NCBI GenBank assembly: GCA_973895155.1
Contig: OZ316891.1
Span: 8,804,001 to 8,868,000 of the forward strand
Source: Marsupella aquatica
Taxonomy: Eukaryota; Marchantiophyta
DNA length: 64,000 bases
Direction of reading: 5' to 3'
Part shown: in pieces, positions 46,512 through 56,635 of the stretch
Layout of the letters: every line of letters starts with the position of its first letter
How positions within the stretch are numbered: position 1 is the stretch's first letter
The notes under the pieces: generated by a model
What the model was told of the DNA's origin: nothing
Seen by the model: the letters and a program-made list of their open reading frames with translations, nothing else
Database searches by the model: none
Program-made: the position numbers and the translations under genes

Positions 46512-49224
46512 TCATTCTTTGAACCCTTCGATCATAGCCATACCGTTTGACATCTGAAGTACGTTACAACGTGGGAATCCAGCAGCTCTCAGAATCGCTT
46601 GGTACTCCTCCCTGCTTCTCTCCCGGGCACCCTTCAAATACGTCAGCATTATCAGGTCCATACACTCAACATATTTACCCTGAATGTTGTTGTCATGCTT
46701 GTCCCTGAGAAACTCGGCAACGATTACCTTCCCGTTCTTTGCCGGCAGTGCTTTCCAGCAATTCTTCAGGATTTGGATGGCTTCTTCATCTCCGTAGTTG
46801 TGTAGAATCCACTGCATTCGAGTCCCAAGGCGATGAGTAATGAGAGCGATTGTCAAACAGTCAGTGTCAGTGTTCTTATTCACTTAAGGTTAAGATCGAC
46901 GCTGGCAAAATGAGAGAATTTAATATTGTGGAGCCACGATCAATGTATGAAGAAACACTATTGCATTTATTTTGTTTTCTTGCACACGATCGTAAAATCA
47001 CTGTATCGCCCCAAATTAGCTACGAACGAAACAACACGACACAGCCAAGTTTGAGACACCTTTCAATGAATACTCAGAAAACGTTAATTAAGGTAGATGC
47101 ACTCTAGCTTTTTCTCTTAATTGTGATTCGAACCAATTCGGTCGAAAGTATTCAGAAGGTGGGAGTGACGTCCGAACCTTAAGAAACATTGCGTCTCCCG
47201 ATGGCACGCTCTCGAAGAAACTGCCTCCGACATGCTGCACACCTGAGGCACAGAAATTTTGGAGATAAAATCACCGAAAGGTAAATAGTGCCATTCAGAA
47301 ATAACTCTCTACATTTACATTGGATGTGCCTGTCCATGGAAGTTTGACAAAGAAGATCATATCATGGATTGAAACTAAGCTATCAAACTTACTGTAGATA
47401 ATTTAAGAGGGCACAAAAGTTAAGAGCTTGAAGATGAAGATTGGAGACGGGGATCGGTGTGGCTAGGACCGCGCACCATTTGCAGGAGCTGCGGCAATAA
47501 CATATGGCAGGTCGAAATTGATCCCTTGAATATGTGGGCTGTGAGCAACAACCTGAGATACAAAGTATCCCCTAGATCCGCCCACGTCGACCAGAGTATT
47601 CACACCGTCGAGCACACCCGAATGCAGCAAACTGTCCAACGCTCCTTGCGAGACCAGATTGCTGTTGGCTGCCATCGCCTTTTGAAACGTTACCCGAAAC
47701 TCGGGGTTGTCAAACTCATACACAGGCACTCCGAACGCTTTTGTGAAGGCATTGGTAGTCTCATCTAGAACGGCCTCCGGCAAGCAAAGCTCAGTAGGAA
47801 AAGTAATTGAGTTATTGAGCAAATCTGCACAATGTCCGGCGGGATAAGTAGGTCCATATTAGAGTTTACCAAAAGTTTACCAAACACTAGTACAACAGTC
47901 AATTCCCATTTGTTTCCGTTAGCTCCGTACGTACGATTAGATGAAACGACTCTAGATCGAGCAACTGGGAATCGCTTAATTGCATATCCCTCCCGAGCAG
48001 TTAGCATACATTCTGCGGTACGAACATGATCGATCTGTAACACAAATCAAGGTATGTTGCGATGGACCTCAATTTTTCTATCAGAAACTTGTCGCGAAAT
48101 AAATTGAGATTTGACACTCCAGTAGTTAAACTCAGACCAATTTGCTAGTAGTAGGAAAGGAATTTTGAACAGGTCACAACTAGCTTTAGATCATATGCAC
48201 TTGAATGGACGGCCGGTGGCCATGGCCATGATGCATGACAGCCGGGAATTTGAGATCTCTCGACAATGTTGTGACGTGTTCACTGGCTGGCAGTTGTACA
48301 CAGTCATACTGACTAGAGGATGAACGTTACTATTAATTAGAGCTATGCATGAAGGCTGTGATGGGCTCCCCAAAAGTTCTTGGACCAATCGTTTGCGACC
48401 ACAATTGAAAGTCCGTACGTCGCATACAAGAACTAACGCCATGGAGATTGCTACTACTGTCTAGCAAGGAATTTCCCACATGCACAGCTGACAAGTGATT
48501 TTAAAATAACATCTTACTGTAAAATTCTGCACCTGTTCGACGCGATGATCCTCGTGTGTCTTGGCTTGCTACCTACCAATGCCCTTATGGGGCCGCATTT
48601 GTAGCCAGGATCAAGGATAACACAGAACTAATCGATGAGGTGTGAAGGCGATTACGTACCTGCAAAGGGCGTGAGGCTCATCGGATTTTCTCGGACGAAC
48701 CACTGGGAGACTTCCGTAAGTCCATACACAGGTTGCTCATCGCCGTCTAGAGATTCACTAAAGACTCCTTCTCTCACTAAGGGCCTGAGGAGGCGTTGCA
48801 AATTCTGAACCACTGTAGGTCCTGCAGGAGTGGATTTGGTTGGCAGTTGCCGTAGAATTTCCTCAGCCGACATGGGCATTCTCCCTTCTGCACTAGCGAG
48901 GATATCTGGGACGCCTAACTTAAGTACAGCCTGGAGCGCCGTGAAAACGAGTCTTGTGAAGATCAGATTCTGTGCCACGAGGTGACTGGAATCGATTTGT
49001 AGAGTTCTTGCATCATTGATGCTGCTCATCGTGGCCATGGTTGCAAGTTTGTGCACAGATCTGCGCCTGGACCTCGCCCAGACCACCGAGTAGGGTTGAA
49101 GAGGCCCTATACGGCAACGACCATAGCTCGGCAACCACAAGCCGGATGTGCGAGCTTGAGACGGGGTTATGAACGGGCGGCCAAGTCCTAGAAGGTGCCG
49201 CTGAGGGAAGGAAATGCACGACAT
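46512..49224 (-). CDS. plant O-methyltransferase (COMT family), four exons
   Basis: It transfers a methyl group from S-adenosylmethionine to a hydroxyl of a phenolic or similar metabolite; the substrate cannot be told. Exons 49224-48660, 47824-47477, 47242-47178 and 46811-46512 join in phase to 425 aa. Residues about 75-185 form the winged-helix dimerisation domain. The SAM motif L-V-D-V-G-G is at 266-271. The catalytic His is H330 in 'W-I-L-H-N-Y-G-D-E-E', directly after the fourth exon's start. COMT-type enzymes are usually 350-375 aa. The extra ~62 residues at the N-terminus are rich in Ser, Arg and Pro without acidic residues, like an organelle transit peptide. If translation begins at M63 or M66 instead, the protein is cytosolic and of normal length. 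All introns are GT-AG. Confidence 0.9.
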
Positions 49225-51400
49225 TTGTCCAGGAGGAAGATCGATGCCAGTACTGTCGGACTCCCACTATCAAAGTTGCAAGCCCCACCAGATTTATCAA
49301 GATCTATCCTGCCTCACATGCATAAAAAGGGAAAGTAAAACTCGGAATCTCCGCTTAGCTCTTCGTGCTCTCGATCGATCATCCAAATCTATAATTCAAG
49401 TTGGTGGATGAATCTGGTCTTATACAACAAGCCTACAACAGAAGTGAACGAAGAGAAACTGAGAATTGAATGCTTTCTTTCGATATCGATCAATTATTGG
49501 AATAGAGAATATTATACTGAAGCAGAACTTATGCGTGCGACACAGATTGGTGTCATCATGTAATTGACTGTAGTCCTACTGTTACCGACGTTGCTGTCGA
49601 GAAAAGTGGAGAAAAAAAGTGGAGAAAAACGTGTGGTCTGACTAGAAGAAAAGTGAGGTTTATAAGTGTACAGATGGATTTATGACAGAGTTAGTACAAC
49701 TTCCAGTTGAATCTTGAAATAGCCTCAGGGTGTGAGGAGTCCAATGTGTGTGCCTGAAAACAAATACATCACATAGTTGTCCAGTTAAATATGGAAATAT
49801 GAGGACTCAGGATATCCCATACACTTACTACCATGCACATATTGAGAAAGTGCATGAAGTGGATGATTGCTCGCCAGCAGTGTTTCCAAGACAGCCTGCA
49901 CTAAGACATGGTTGTCTATATCAGAGTGCCAAAGATAAAAAATGTCAACTCGAGAGATAGGACCGCAAAGGTAAAAGATCCTATCAGGGGAGAGGAAATG
50001 GGAAAGACACAAAAGGGATAAAGAGGCCCCACCACTTCAAGAGGCAAAAAGAAACGCAAAAAACCAACGACAGAGAAGACAAACAGCTGCCATACTCAGA
50101 GAAAACACTGAAAAACCTGTCAAAGCTCTCAAGATATATATCACTGCCAAAAAGATAGGAATCCCAAAGTGGGAGACATGGTCCGAAAAGGAGAAAGAAC
50201 CCAATAAAGGTTGGGGAGAAGGAAAAGACCCCAAAAAGATCAAAGAGACCCAACAAGTCAAAGATAACCCCAAAAACCAAAGACTAGATGGATCTAGAAG
50301 CCCGACAAGCTACAGCGTGCCTTATGTGGGCTTGTCTCAGCTTCGGGGTTGTCTGGGCTTGTCCAGGCTTCTGAAAAGGAATGTTTTAAAATTTTGATAC
50401 CCAATGCCAATGAATCTGTTGGGACAGGGCAAAGCACTTGTAACCAACTCAACTTCCTATTTTGTAGTGCAACTTAATAAGTTGAAATGTTCCTTATTTG
50501 GATTTAATCTTTTGAATTTTCTATGAATTTGGTAGTTTCCTAGACCCCTCTACTGTAGTGTTTAAACACTCAACTTATTCCCTTGTCAAAATACTCCTGT
50601 GACCTGCATATTTTTATTCAGTTTCTCCCTCTCCATATCCTAGTATTAATAGGCTTCTTAGTATGGAGTCCACCACCCAATCATGTGAGATCCCCTCATC
50701 TATACAGTGACATAGCATAGATTTGACCTCGAAAAAATGCCATGCAAGTATTAAAACCCTAAACTATGAGAAAATATAGGCTATGCAGTACTCAAAACTC
50801 TTTACGTTGAGATTGAAACAATCTAAGTATACATAGTAACTCATTAAAATTTCATATTTAATTGTACAGCTCACACTCTGGGGGTCTCATTTCCCCCAAA
50901 AAAATGACACATCATATACAAAGAATAGGCTGAGTTGTTTTATTGATACTCAAGGAAGACTCTATAATCCTTGTTTAATACATTACGGTCTTTTAAATCT
51001 ATTTTTGAAACTTATAAGAAAAGATAGGTCGAAAACATACTACACACATTGTGATTTTGTACAGCAGCAACTGAGAAGTGCAATCGGCTAGAAAAGCATT
51101 GAGCCTGTTGAGGTTGAATCAACATCCAACAGCTGGATCTATCTGTGGAGAGAGAGAAACATTCCAGGAGGCCAGTATCATTTGCTCCTTTCTCTCCCTT
51201 CCCTTCATGCTTTTAAGCACCAACTGAGGTGAATTCTGATAGAGTATTTAGATTTCACAGTTTCAACAAATGGGGCAAAAGAATCAGGAAACAATGAATT
51301 AGGCAATGAGTCTGATGGAAGTCCATGGCAACCCCATACAAGGCATTGTATGATGCAAGCACAAAGATTTCTGCTAGAAGGAGAATATTGCTAGTAACTC
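49225..51400. other. intergenic DNA upstream of the O-methyltransferase
   Basis: The gene's promoter should lie here; a TATA-like TTGTATAAG on the minus strand lies near 49420, about 195 bp upstream of the ATG. The purine-rich stretch 49990-50285 resembles the inverse of a LINE 3' UTR (compare 6180-6500), with low certainty. Nothing else was recognised. Confidence 0.35.
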
Positions 51401-52147
51401 AAAGGAGTGGTTATTAATGCCACTTTTATTTTGGCTGAATTTTGTATTCCTAGGACTCCAGATGGCTAGCAAGTTTGCTAGCGAAAGAGGAGTCCCCAAA
51501 TTGGGTTAAGTTTGCTAGTGAGGTGGTGTATATTTAGGGTTTTTAAAAAATATTTTAGGGGTTTTGCCCTTATTGGCAAAAAGTATGGTACTGCAGGGAA
51601 TCATTTTCAGGAAATCCATGATAATGAAAGTATGAAATTCTTTTTTTCCCTATGTGTGAGATGCACTTGAGTAACCATTCAAATGTGGATATTGGCCACA
51701 CTTCACTTTACATGAACTTGGGGGCACAATCAGGGGCAAAACATTTACCAATCCTAATTATCTGCCGGTTGCTAGATGTGTGTCCCTTTTCTTTGCTGAT
51801 GAGTTAGAGATCCTCTTGAGGTGGTCTAAAAGAATGGACCAAGCCTTCTATTCAGGGCCCTTGCGTTTGGTATCTCTAGACCTAACTGTTTGGCTTAGGC
51901 ATTTTAATTTTAGTGTGTACAAGTGGCCCTCCCCTTTGCTTTGGATGGAGATACACTTAAGGGCCTCACCTTCTTGTACAGGAGCTACTGTAGCCTATCT
52001 CCCAAATCTCAACTACATGCCTATTTTATAAGGATTCGTGTAGCTTACCCACAGAATTCTGACCTCAAACTATTGTATTCAAATATATACCAAAGTGCCA
52101 AAAAGCAAAAACGTGAAACTGGGAGGCACTATCCCAAAAGCAAAGCA
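51401..52147. other. intergenic DNA
   Basis: No gene. About 51910-51945 has a weak match ('TTTAGTGTGT-CAA-TGGCCCTCC') to 53600-53635. Confidence 0.4.
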
Positions 52148-53110
52148 ACCCAATACAGTGAATTCAAAGGTGGTGGGTTACATTGGATCATGTGCCAAAG
52201 CTACTGAATAATTATGGATCCTTCTAGAGTTTCCTTATCGTTGACTATCCTTGGCACTGGCTGTTTCCTAACTTGCGATCTCTAGACTTTACCTTTGCGA
52301 GGTGCTATTTAACCTTTTTGGGGGTAATGTAGATGTCAGGAGCCCAATAAGTGAATTCAAAGGTGGTGCCTTACATTGGATCATGTGCCAAAGCTACTGA
52401 ATAATTCTGGATCCTTCTACTCGTCCTGGAACATGAAAAGTTATTTTGTCCTCGAGCAAAAAATTGAATATTTTTAGTGAAATATAGGTTATCTAATTTT
52501 TTGTGGCAAATATAAATAGGACATTGATTAGGAAGCTTGACATAGAAAAGTTGTGCATATAAGATACAAGAATAAAAGTACACATGTAAAGAATAGTAAT
52601 AATGAACAGGAAAAATTTAAGTCTATGGTATTGGTTTCTGCACATACTATACACCAGTAAAGATACTTGTGTACTTGTCTTAGGTAATGACACTCAAATG
52701 AATTAAAACCATAAATTAGGACACAAAACCATGAGTAGAACTTAAAGACATGAGGAGTGCACTTTAATTAGATCATTTTTTCTTCACTCATCATAATAAG
52801 GGCTAGAACTTCCGTGAGCTTTGTTAAAGGGTGGATGATCAAAAGTATAGCAAAGATTAAAAAATTTAGAGGGGTGCCAGATTAAATTCAAAATCTAAAG
52901 TATGCAAGGGATGCACCTTGGTAAGACACATTGAATTAAAATACACAAGAGAGGAAGTTTGAATAGACAAAATAGTGGAAGATGGATTCACCATATAAGA
53001 GTTTCCTTCTCGTTGACTATCCTTGGCACTGGCTGATTCCTAACCGGCTATCTCTAGACTTTACCTTTGCAAGGTGCTATTTAACCTTTTTGGGGGTAAT
53101 GTAGATGTCA
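52148..53110 (+). repeat. 193-bp tandem duplication split by a 579-bp insertion
   Basis: Block A (52148-52226) and block B (52227-52338) form one unit. A second block A begins with GTGAATTCAAAGGTGGTG at 52351 and ends at 52419. Its matching block B resumes only at 52999 (GAGTTTCCTTCTCG). The 579 bases between (52420-52998) interrupt the second unit exactly at the A/B junction and have no partner in the first. Confidence 0.7.
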
Positions 53111-53533
53111 CTAATATGGGTCCTCCAAGGGTGGCTTTACAAGACATTGGGGGACAGTTTCATTTATTTATTTGGTCTCCAAAATCTGATTAGAGCCATC
53201 AATTTGGGAGAAATGTGGAAATTGATGGCTCTAAACTCTTCACTTTACAAAATGTTGGGGGCACTTTCAACCAAACCTGTTACCAATCCTACATGGAATG
53301 TAGTGGAGCCCAATTTTTCCCTATGTGGAACACTCTTTTGTCCTAGATTTTAGACCACCCCAGTTGGAGGTCTCTTCTTTTGGCCTATTGGTCCATTTCT
53401 ATTTAAAAGTCATTTGCATGAAAAGGGACCCCCAAGTCCTTCATAAAATATTATATTCTCACATCTAGAAAGACTTTAGCCAAAGACTAGGTGACATTCA
53501 GGTGGAGTGGGTCCTCAATTTATCATTGGCTGC

Positions 53534-53675
53534 ACCTGGCTTTACAAGACCTTGGGGACAATAAAAGGATTCAAAAAATGCTTTTAGCCCCATGACACTA
53601 TATTTAGTGTGTGCAATGGCCCTCCGGTTTGCTTTGGTGAAAACAACTCCCAAGTCCCCAGACGTCTTGTAAAGT
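53534..53675. mobile_element. MITE-like foldback sequence
   Basis: CTTTACAAGACCTTGGGGA on the left is the near-perfect inverse of TCCCCAGACGTCTTGTAAAG on the right, about 140 bp apart. A third copy of the terminus, GGCTTTACAAGACATTGGGG, lies at 53131-53150. No coding content. Confidence 0.5.
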
Positions 53676-53699
53676 AATCCTGAACCACTGCTTTTAACA

Positions 53700-54471
53700 T
53701 TGCACATCTTTAATCTTTTCTATTGCCACTCATTATCATGAACAGTAGCTCTCATTGACCATCTTTAATTTTTGATCTTTTTGAAGTCTGTATTATAAAT
53801 TCATTGATATTGTGGGGCATCTCAAAGCTTACGTCAATCAAGCAAACAAATATTCTTCGATCTCGCCAACAATCAAGGCCAAGAAAGAAGAAAGAATATT
53901 CAACTATCAAGGGCTTGTTGAATATCAGCTCTAGTGTCTTCAATTAACGTAGCAAAACAATTATCTTTAGACCCGGCAAAGAATCTGTCCAATATGATTT
54001 ATCTTTAATTCTGTAAGTAGTGGGTAATTCCAAAAGTAGGAAGGAACTGAAAATTTTTAAATTTTTTATGGTGTTTAAACTATAATTATTGCTAACATAG
54101 CGAAGATAGCATTCTGTCTATAAGTTACGGGTTCCCAAATCTAAGTTACGAGGAAACTCCTGTTTACGAGTTTACGAGTTTACTAGTTACTTTAATAGTA
54201 TCCTGGTTTACGAGTTTACGAGTTCATAACTGTTTACTAGTTACGACTTTACTAGTTAGGGCTTTATGAGTTTTGCCTTACGCGTTGGTGATCGGGGATC
54301 GCGACGTCTTACGGCTACATTCAACGGGACTTAGAAACGGAATGGCGAGCGTGCATTGAAGCGAAGGCAAGGTAGACCCCGGGCGCTCACTCCTGACTAA
54401 AACCCTGCCTCCTCCATTGATCCTTTCGGCCTCCCCATTTCTTTGCGCTACTACAAGAAACAATTTGAGCT
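53700..54471. other. AT-rich spacer with TTTACGAG repeats
   Basis: At about 54160-54270, GTTTACGAG and relatives (TTTACTAGTTAC) recur six to eight times. The last bases before 54472 would be the 5' flank of the next reading frame. Confidence 0.5.
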
Positions 54472-56069
54472 ATGGATGGCCTGGGAGCTGATGAGCAGTA
54501 CCGAGTTGACGCATTGGCAATTCCTAAGAGCGTAGCCGCTCGAATTCCACAAGCGCCCGATAGTTATGCGAATTTACAGACTTCATTACAGCAGCTAGGT
54601 CTGGGGCATCTACTTGCCGTTCCTTGGAACGTAGAACTCGACTCATACTTGCAGGATTTTGTGAAGAGGTCACTGCTTGCTCCTGAATTTTGACAGACCA
54701 TTCGAGCTTGACCGAGTCTGTGGACTGTGGAGCAAATTGCTCGTGCCTTCCGCTGCCCTTCAGAAGGAGAAGGATTGTATTCAAAGAAGAAAGATTTGTC
54801 TACTCCCTACTTCTCTGGGATTTGCAATCTCACAAATGGCTGGAATCTAACACAGTGTACTTATCCAGATTTGAGAGTGCTGCTGGAATTTCTAGTGTCA
54901 ATTTTACACCCGAAAAAGCCAACCATTTGCCCAGTGGCTTTGGTGAACCCAATTGTAGCTCCACATAGTGGAGCCATCGAAGTGAATTGGGCCTTGTTAA
55001 TTTTCAATGTGATGAAGGATCAGGTGAGGAGCATGAAGGCAGGTAGACCTACCTATCTGCAGGTATATCTGTCTCAGCTCTATCAGGCTTATGATTGTTT
55101 ACATCCAGAGGAGAGAACAAAAAGAGGATTACTCCTGATCGAACTAGGCATTGAAGAAGAAATTGGTGTGGAAGAACCAGTGGATGCTATTCCCTTGGAT
55201 TCTAATGATCAGAATGTGGATGTTGATATGGATTTGGAAGATGCCTCAGTGGGTGAACTTGAAGTTTCATCTGCTCATGATATGGAGTTGGTTCGACATC
55301 CTCTGTTTAACTTGGTGTATTCAAGAGAAGTCAACGAGGAAAATCAACCTGAAGCTGAAAAAGCTGAGGACGACTCTGAGCAACACGAAGCTGTTGCTGA
55401 CCCGACCATTGCTGTCATCCTGAGGGTTGATCCAACTACTTCTTCAAAGGCAGAGTTCAACCAGCAACTTATTGATAAGTTAATTACTCTTTTCGGTTGT
55501 GATGATGTGGAACTCTATGATGTTGTCTGTAATTTAAGATCAGAGGTAGTCAGCTTATCATCCCCATTTCCAGATCAATTAACTCTTGTCAGGACCACCT
55601 CCCCTAGCCTATTGTGGGATCAGCCTTAGAAGAATTCGTTGCTCTCAGTCCTGTTGCACCACCAAACCTGCCTGTAGAGCCAAGTGAACCTGTTCCTGTG
55701 ACAGAGGATGTAAATTATGCTGCCATTGTAAACGACTTACTGGACATGCTACAGTGTGAGCCACAGGAGATAATGTCAATTGTTAGCAACTTCACTCAGA
55801 AATCCCCAGTTGCAGAAATTCCTCATAATCTAGATCCTTACTCATACAGTCCTGATTCCAACTATGAACCCACTAATGGACCTATCTTCACTCGGGGTCG
55901 CTATGAAGATCCTTATGTTAGACGGGATCTCTCTGATGACTCTGACCCGCCTTCGGATAATGATACTTATAGATATTATGACAATTCCCTCGGGGGTCTC
56001 ACTATATGGAGGACCCCCCCATCACCTGCGATGTTTTTCATGCCTAGACCCCCATACTTATTAAGTTGA
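54472..56069 (+). pseudogene. unknown protein gene broken by two TGA and a frameshift
   Basis: One frame from ATG 54472 continues to 55629 except for TGA at 54691-54693 and 54706-54708. A change of frame near 55614 adds about 150 more residues to TGA at 56067-56069, so the ancestral product was about 530 aa. Residues after the stops are well ordered ('C-T-Y-P-D-L-R-V-L-L-E-F-L-V', 'I-L-H-P-K-K-P'). The C-terminal half is acidic and Pro-rich. Both breaks lack usable splice sites. It resembles transposon-associated plant proteins of unknown role, but I do not recognise a family. It lies tail-to-tail with the transposase gene, 567 bp apart. Confidence 0.55.
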
Positions 56070-56307
56070 AATTTTTTTTCCTCCCTCTTTCTTTCTTCTA
56101 AGAGTCTAAAATCCAAATTGTATTGCCCCTATAATTTGTGAAGTAAAGTGTCACATATCAATATAAAATGCCTAGAAAGAAAAGATAAGTCTATGTCAGT
56201 ACCTTGTGAAGTCGTATGTCAGACATGGCACGCCCTGCAACAGTTCTTGCACTTTTGTCGACCTTAAACTTTGATCATTTCAATGCATCATTTATATTGT
56301 GTACCTA

Positions 56308-56355
56308 AAAGGTCATCCCAATATAAACCTTACGTGCATAAGTGGGATGGCCTTT
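56308..56355. repeat. 13-bp-stem hairpin
   Basis: AAAGGTCATCCCA (56308-56320) pairs with TGGGATGGCCTTT (56343-56355) with one G-T pair. It lies between two convergent genes, where it might serve as a structured 3' end. Confidence 0.55.
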
Positions 56356-56450
56356 AAGGTCACAACATAAATAATCCATTCCACCCATTGATCACCAATC
56401 CCATGCTCCATCCATACTCCATTGAAAACTTATGTTGAGAGATGTAACAT

Positions 56451-56509
56451 GTGACGGAGGGGAATTGAACCCCTAATTGAGAAAGGATCTCAAGTTGCCA
56501 ATCCGTCAC
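56451..56509 (-). other. tRNA-like sequence lacking a D-arm
   Basis: On the minus strand: acceptor stem GTGACGG/CCGTCAC (7 bp, perfect); a stem-loop TTGAG-ATCCTTT-CTCAA with a 7-base loop and T at the position-33 equivalent (anticodon would read CCU); and a T-arm AGGGG-TTCAATT-CCCCT containing GGTTCAATTCC, close to the Pol III B box. Only nine bases lie where the D-arm should be and the variable loop is two bases. A nuclear tRNA should have a D-arm, so this is a tRNA-derived relic, a SINE head, or an unusual structured RNA. Confidence 0.5.
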
Positions 56510-56542
56510 CCCCTATCCTATCCCACTACACCCACTAATATT

Positions 56543-56622
56543 AACAAAATAAAACATATATACAAACTCTCAAAAACTAAACAACAAAATAAAACATATA
56601 TACAGACTCTCAAAAACTAAAC
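56543..56622 (+). repeat. 40-bp tandem duplication
   Basis: Two copies of a unit starting AACAAAATAAAACATATATA at 56543 and 56583, differing at one base. It lies 14 bp past the transposase stop, in its 3' UTR. Confidence 0.9.
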
Positions 56623-56635
56623 AGTAACATGATAT

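Noticed and set aside
47765-48043. Possible extra exon in O-methyltransferase intron 1
   Set aside because: Using its acceptor puts the frame into a stop. The acceptor at 47824 restores the conserved protein in phase.
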